In this document: piece by piece, positions 63,889 to 64,000 of the stretch | Numbering within the stretch: the stretch's first letter is position 1 | How the letters are laid out: each line of letters opens with the position of its first letter | NCBI RefSeq assembly: GCF_039710355.1 | Contig: NZ_JBDKWZ010000021.1 | Location: forward strand, 70,659 to 134,658 | Reading direction: 5' to 3' | Length of the DNA stretch: 64,000 nt | DNA from: Rapidithrix thailandica | Lineage (GTDB): Bacteria; Bacteroidota; Bacteroidia; Cytophagales; Flammeovirgaceae | Position numbers and translations under genes: made by a program | Notes under the pieces: generated by a model | Databases searched by the model: none | What the model saw: only the letters and a program-made list of their open reading frames with translations | What the model was told of the DNA's origin: nothing

Positions 63889-64000
63889 TTAATCATTAAA
63901 TGACGGATAAAGTCTTTTTAGTTTCACTCTTGATTCCTTGGTGGTAAACTGCCAGTTTATCCGACTTTCTTTGTTGTTGCGGTCATTTTGCCAAGCATTC
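63889..64000 (-). mobile_element. C-terminal end of a probable IS630-type transposase (continues beyond window)
   Basis: The last 36 codons before the stop at 63889-63891 read NAWQNDRNNKESRINWQFTT followed by KESRVKLKRLYPSF, which I recognise as the tail of IS630-family transposases. The remainder and the inverted repeats lie past the window end. The 63659-63888 stretch upstream shows no gene, only two AGTGTT direct repeats near 63873-63885. Confidence 0.6.

Overview
The window looks like a chromosomal segment of a member of the Bacteroidota, most plausibly a Cytophagales-type free-living bacterium. The evidence is the TAnnTTTG-type promoter boxes, a type III glutamine synthetase next to a eukaryote-like type II enzyme, a DksA-like protein with a degenerate zinc finger, several YbbA/YbbP-, TolC- and beta-barrel-type envelope proteins, and moderate GC with AT-rich gaps. 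The exact genus cannot be read from the sequence. Most of the window is ordinary chromosome with short operons, many convergent pairs and clear intrinsic terminators.

Layout. 1-6.0 kb: a GH20 hexosaminidase cut by the window edge, a WYL regulator, a DJ-1/PfpI protein, a phosphoesterase and an MFS-rhodanese fusion; two copies of a 33-bp palindrome lie here. 6.1-8.1 kb: an AT-rich overlapping gene pair (DUF3289-like protein plus membrane-anchored partner) that resembles an effector/immunity pair. 8.5-16.2 kb: an AraC regulator, aldo/keto reductase, SDR, PLP decarboxylase, Tat-exported phosphoesterase, glycerate kinase and CYTH protein. 16.5-22 kb: a secreted MORN-NTR-Kazal protein, a YbbA/YbbP-like ABC system and a duplicated-domain lipoprotein. 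22.4-29.9 kb: a fused hydantoinase/oxoprolinase, pirin, TolC and L-serine dehydratase beta chain. 30-36 kb: an ArsC-like protein, queA, pyrD and a secreted protein of eleven roughly 90-residue repeats. 36.6-48.3 kb: nitrogen assimilation (GSII, GSIII, Amt) mixed with universal stress proteins, scpB, a DksA-like protein, cystathionine beta-synthase and coaX. 48.5-54.4 kb: priA, tsaB, a TetR-controlled quinone reductase and an outer-membrane barrel.

At 54.7-59 kb two tRNA genes (Gly-CCC, Leu-CAG) are followed by a decayed tyrosine-recombinase fragment, an AT-rich two-gene ATPase + HNH module that looks like a Septu (PtuA/PtuB)-type anti-phage system, and another gene fragment. This is the best candidate for a transferred defence island. 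From 59 kb to the end come a cupin lipoprotein, a VanW protein and a run of small or unusual proteins (MORN-like/HEAT-like/DUF3592-like, DUF1963/YwqG-like, a short orphan and a frameshifted gene). That run resembles the immunity-gene debris of polymorphic-toxin loci and ends at the 3' end of a probable IS630-type transposase.

Two copies of a 160/161-bp sequence with imperfect terminal inverted repeats, 20 kb apart, look like an undescribed MITE-like element. Functional statements are from sequence motifs and family knowledge only; no database search was run.
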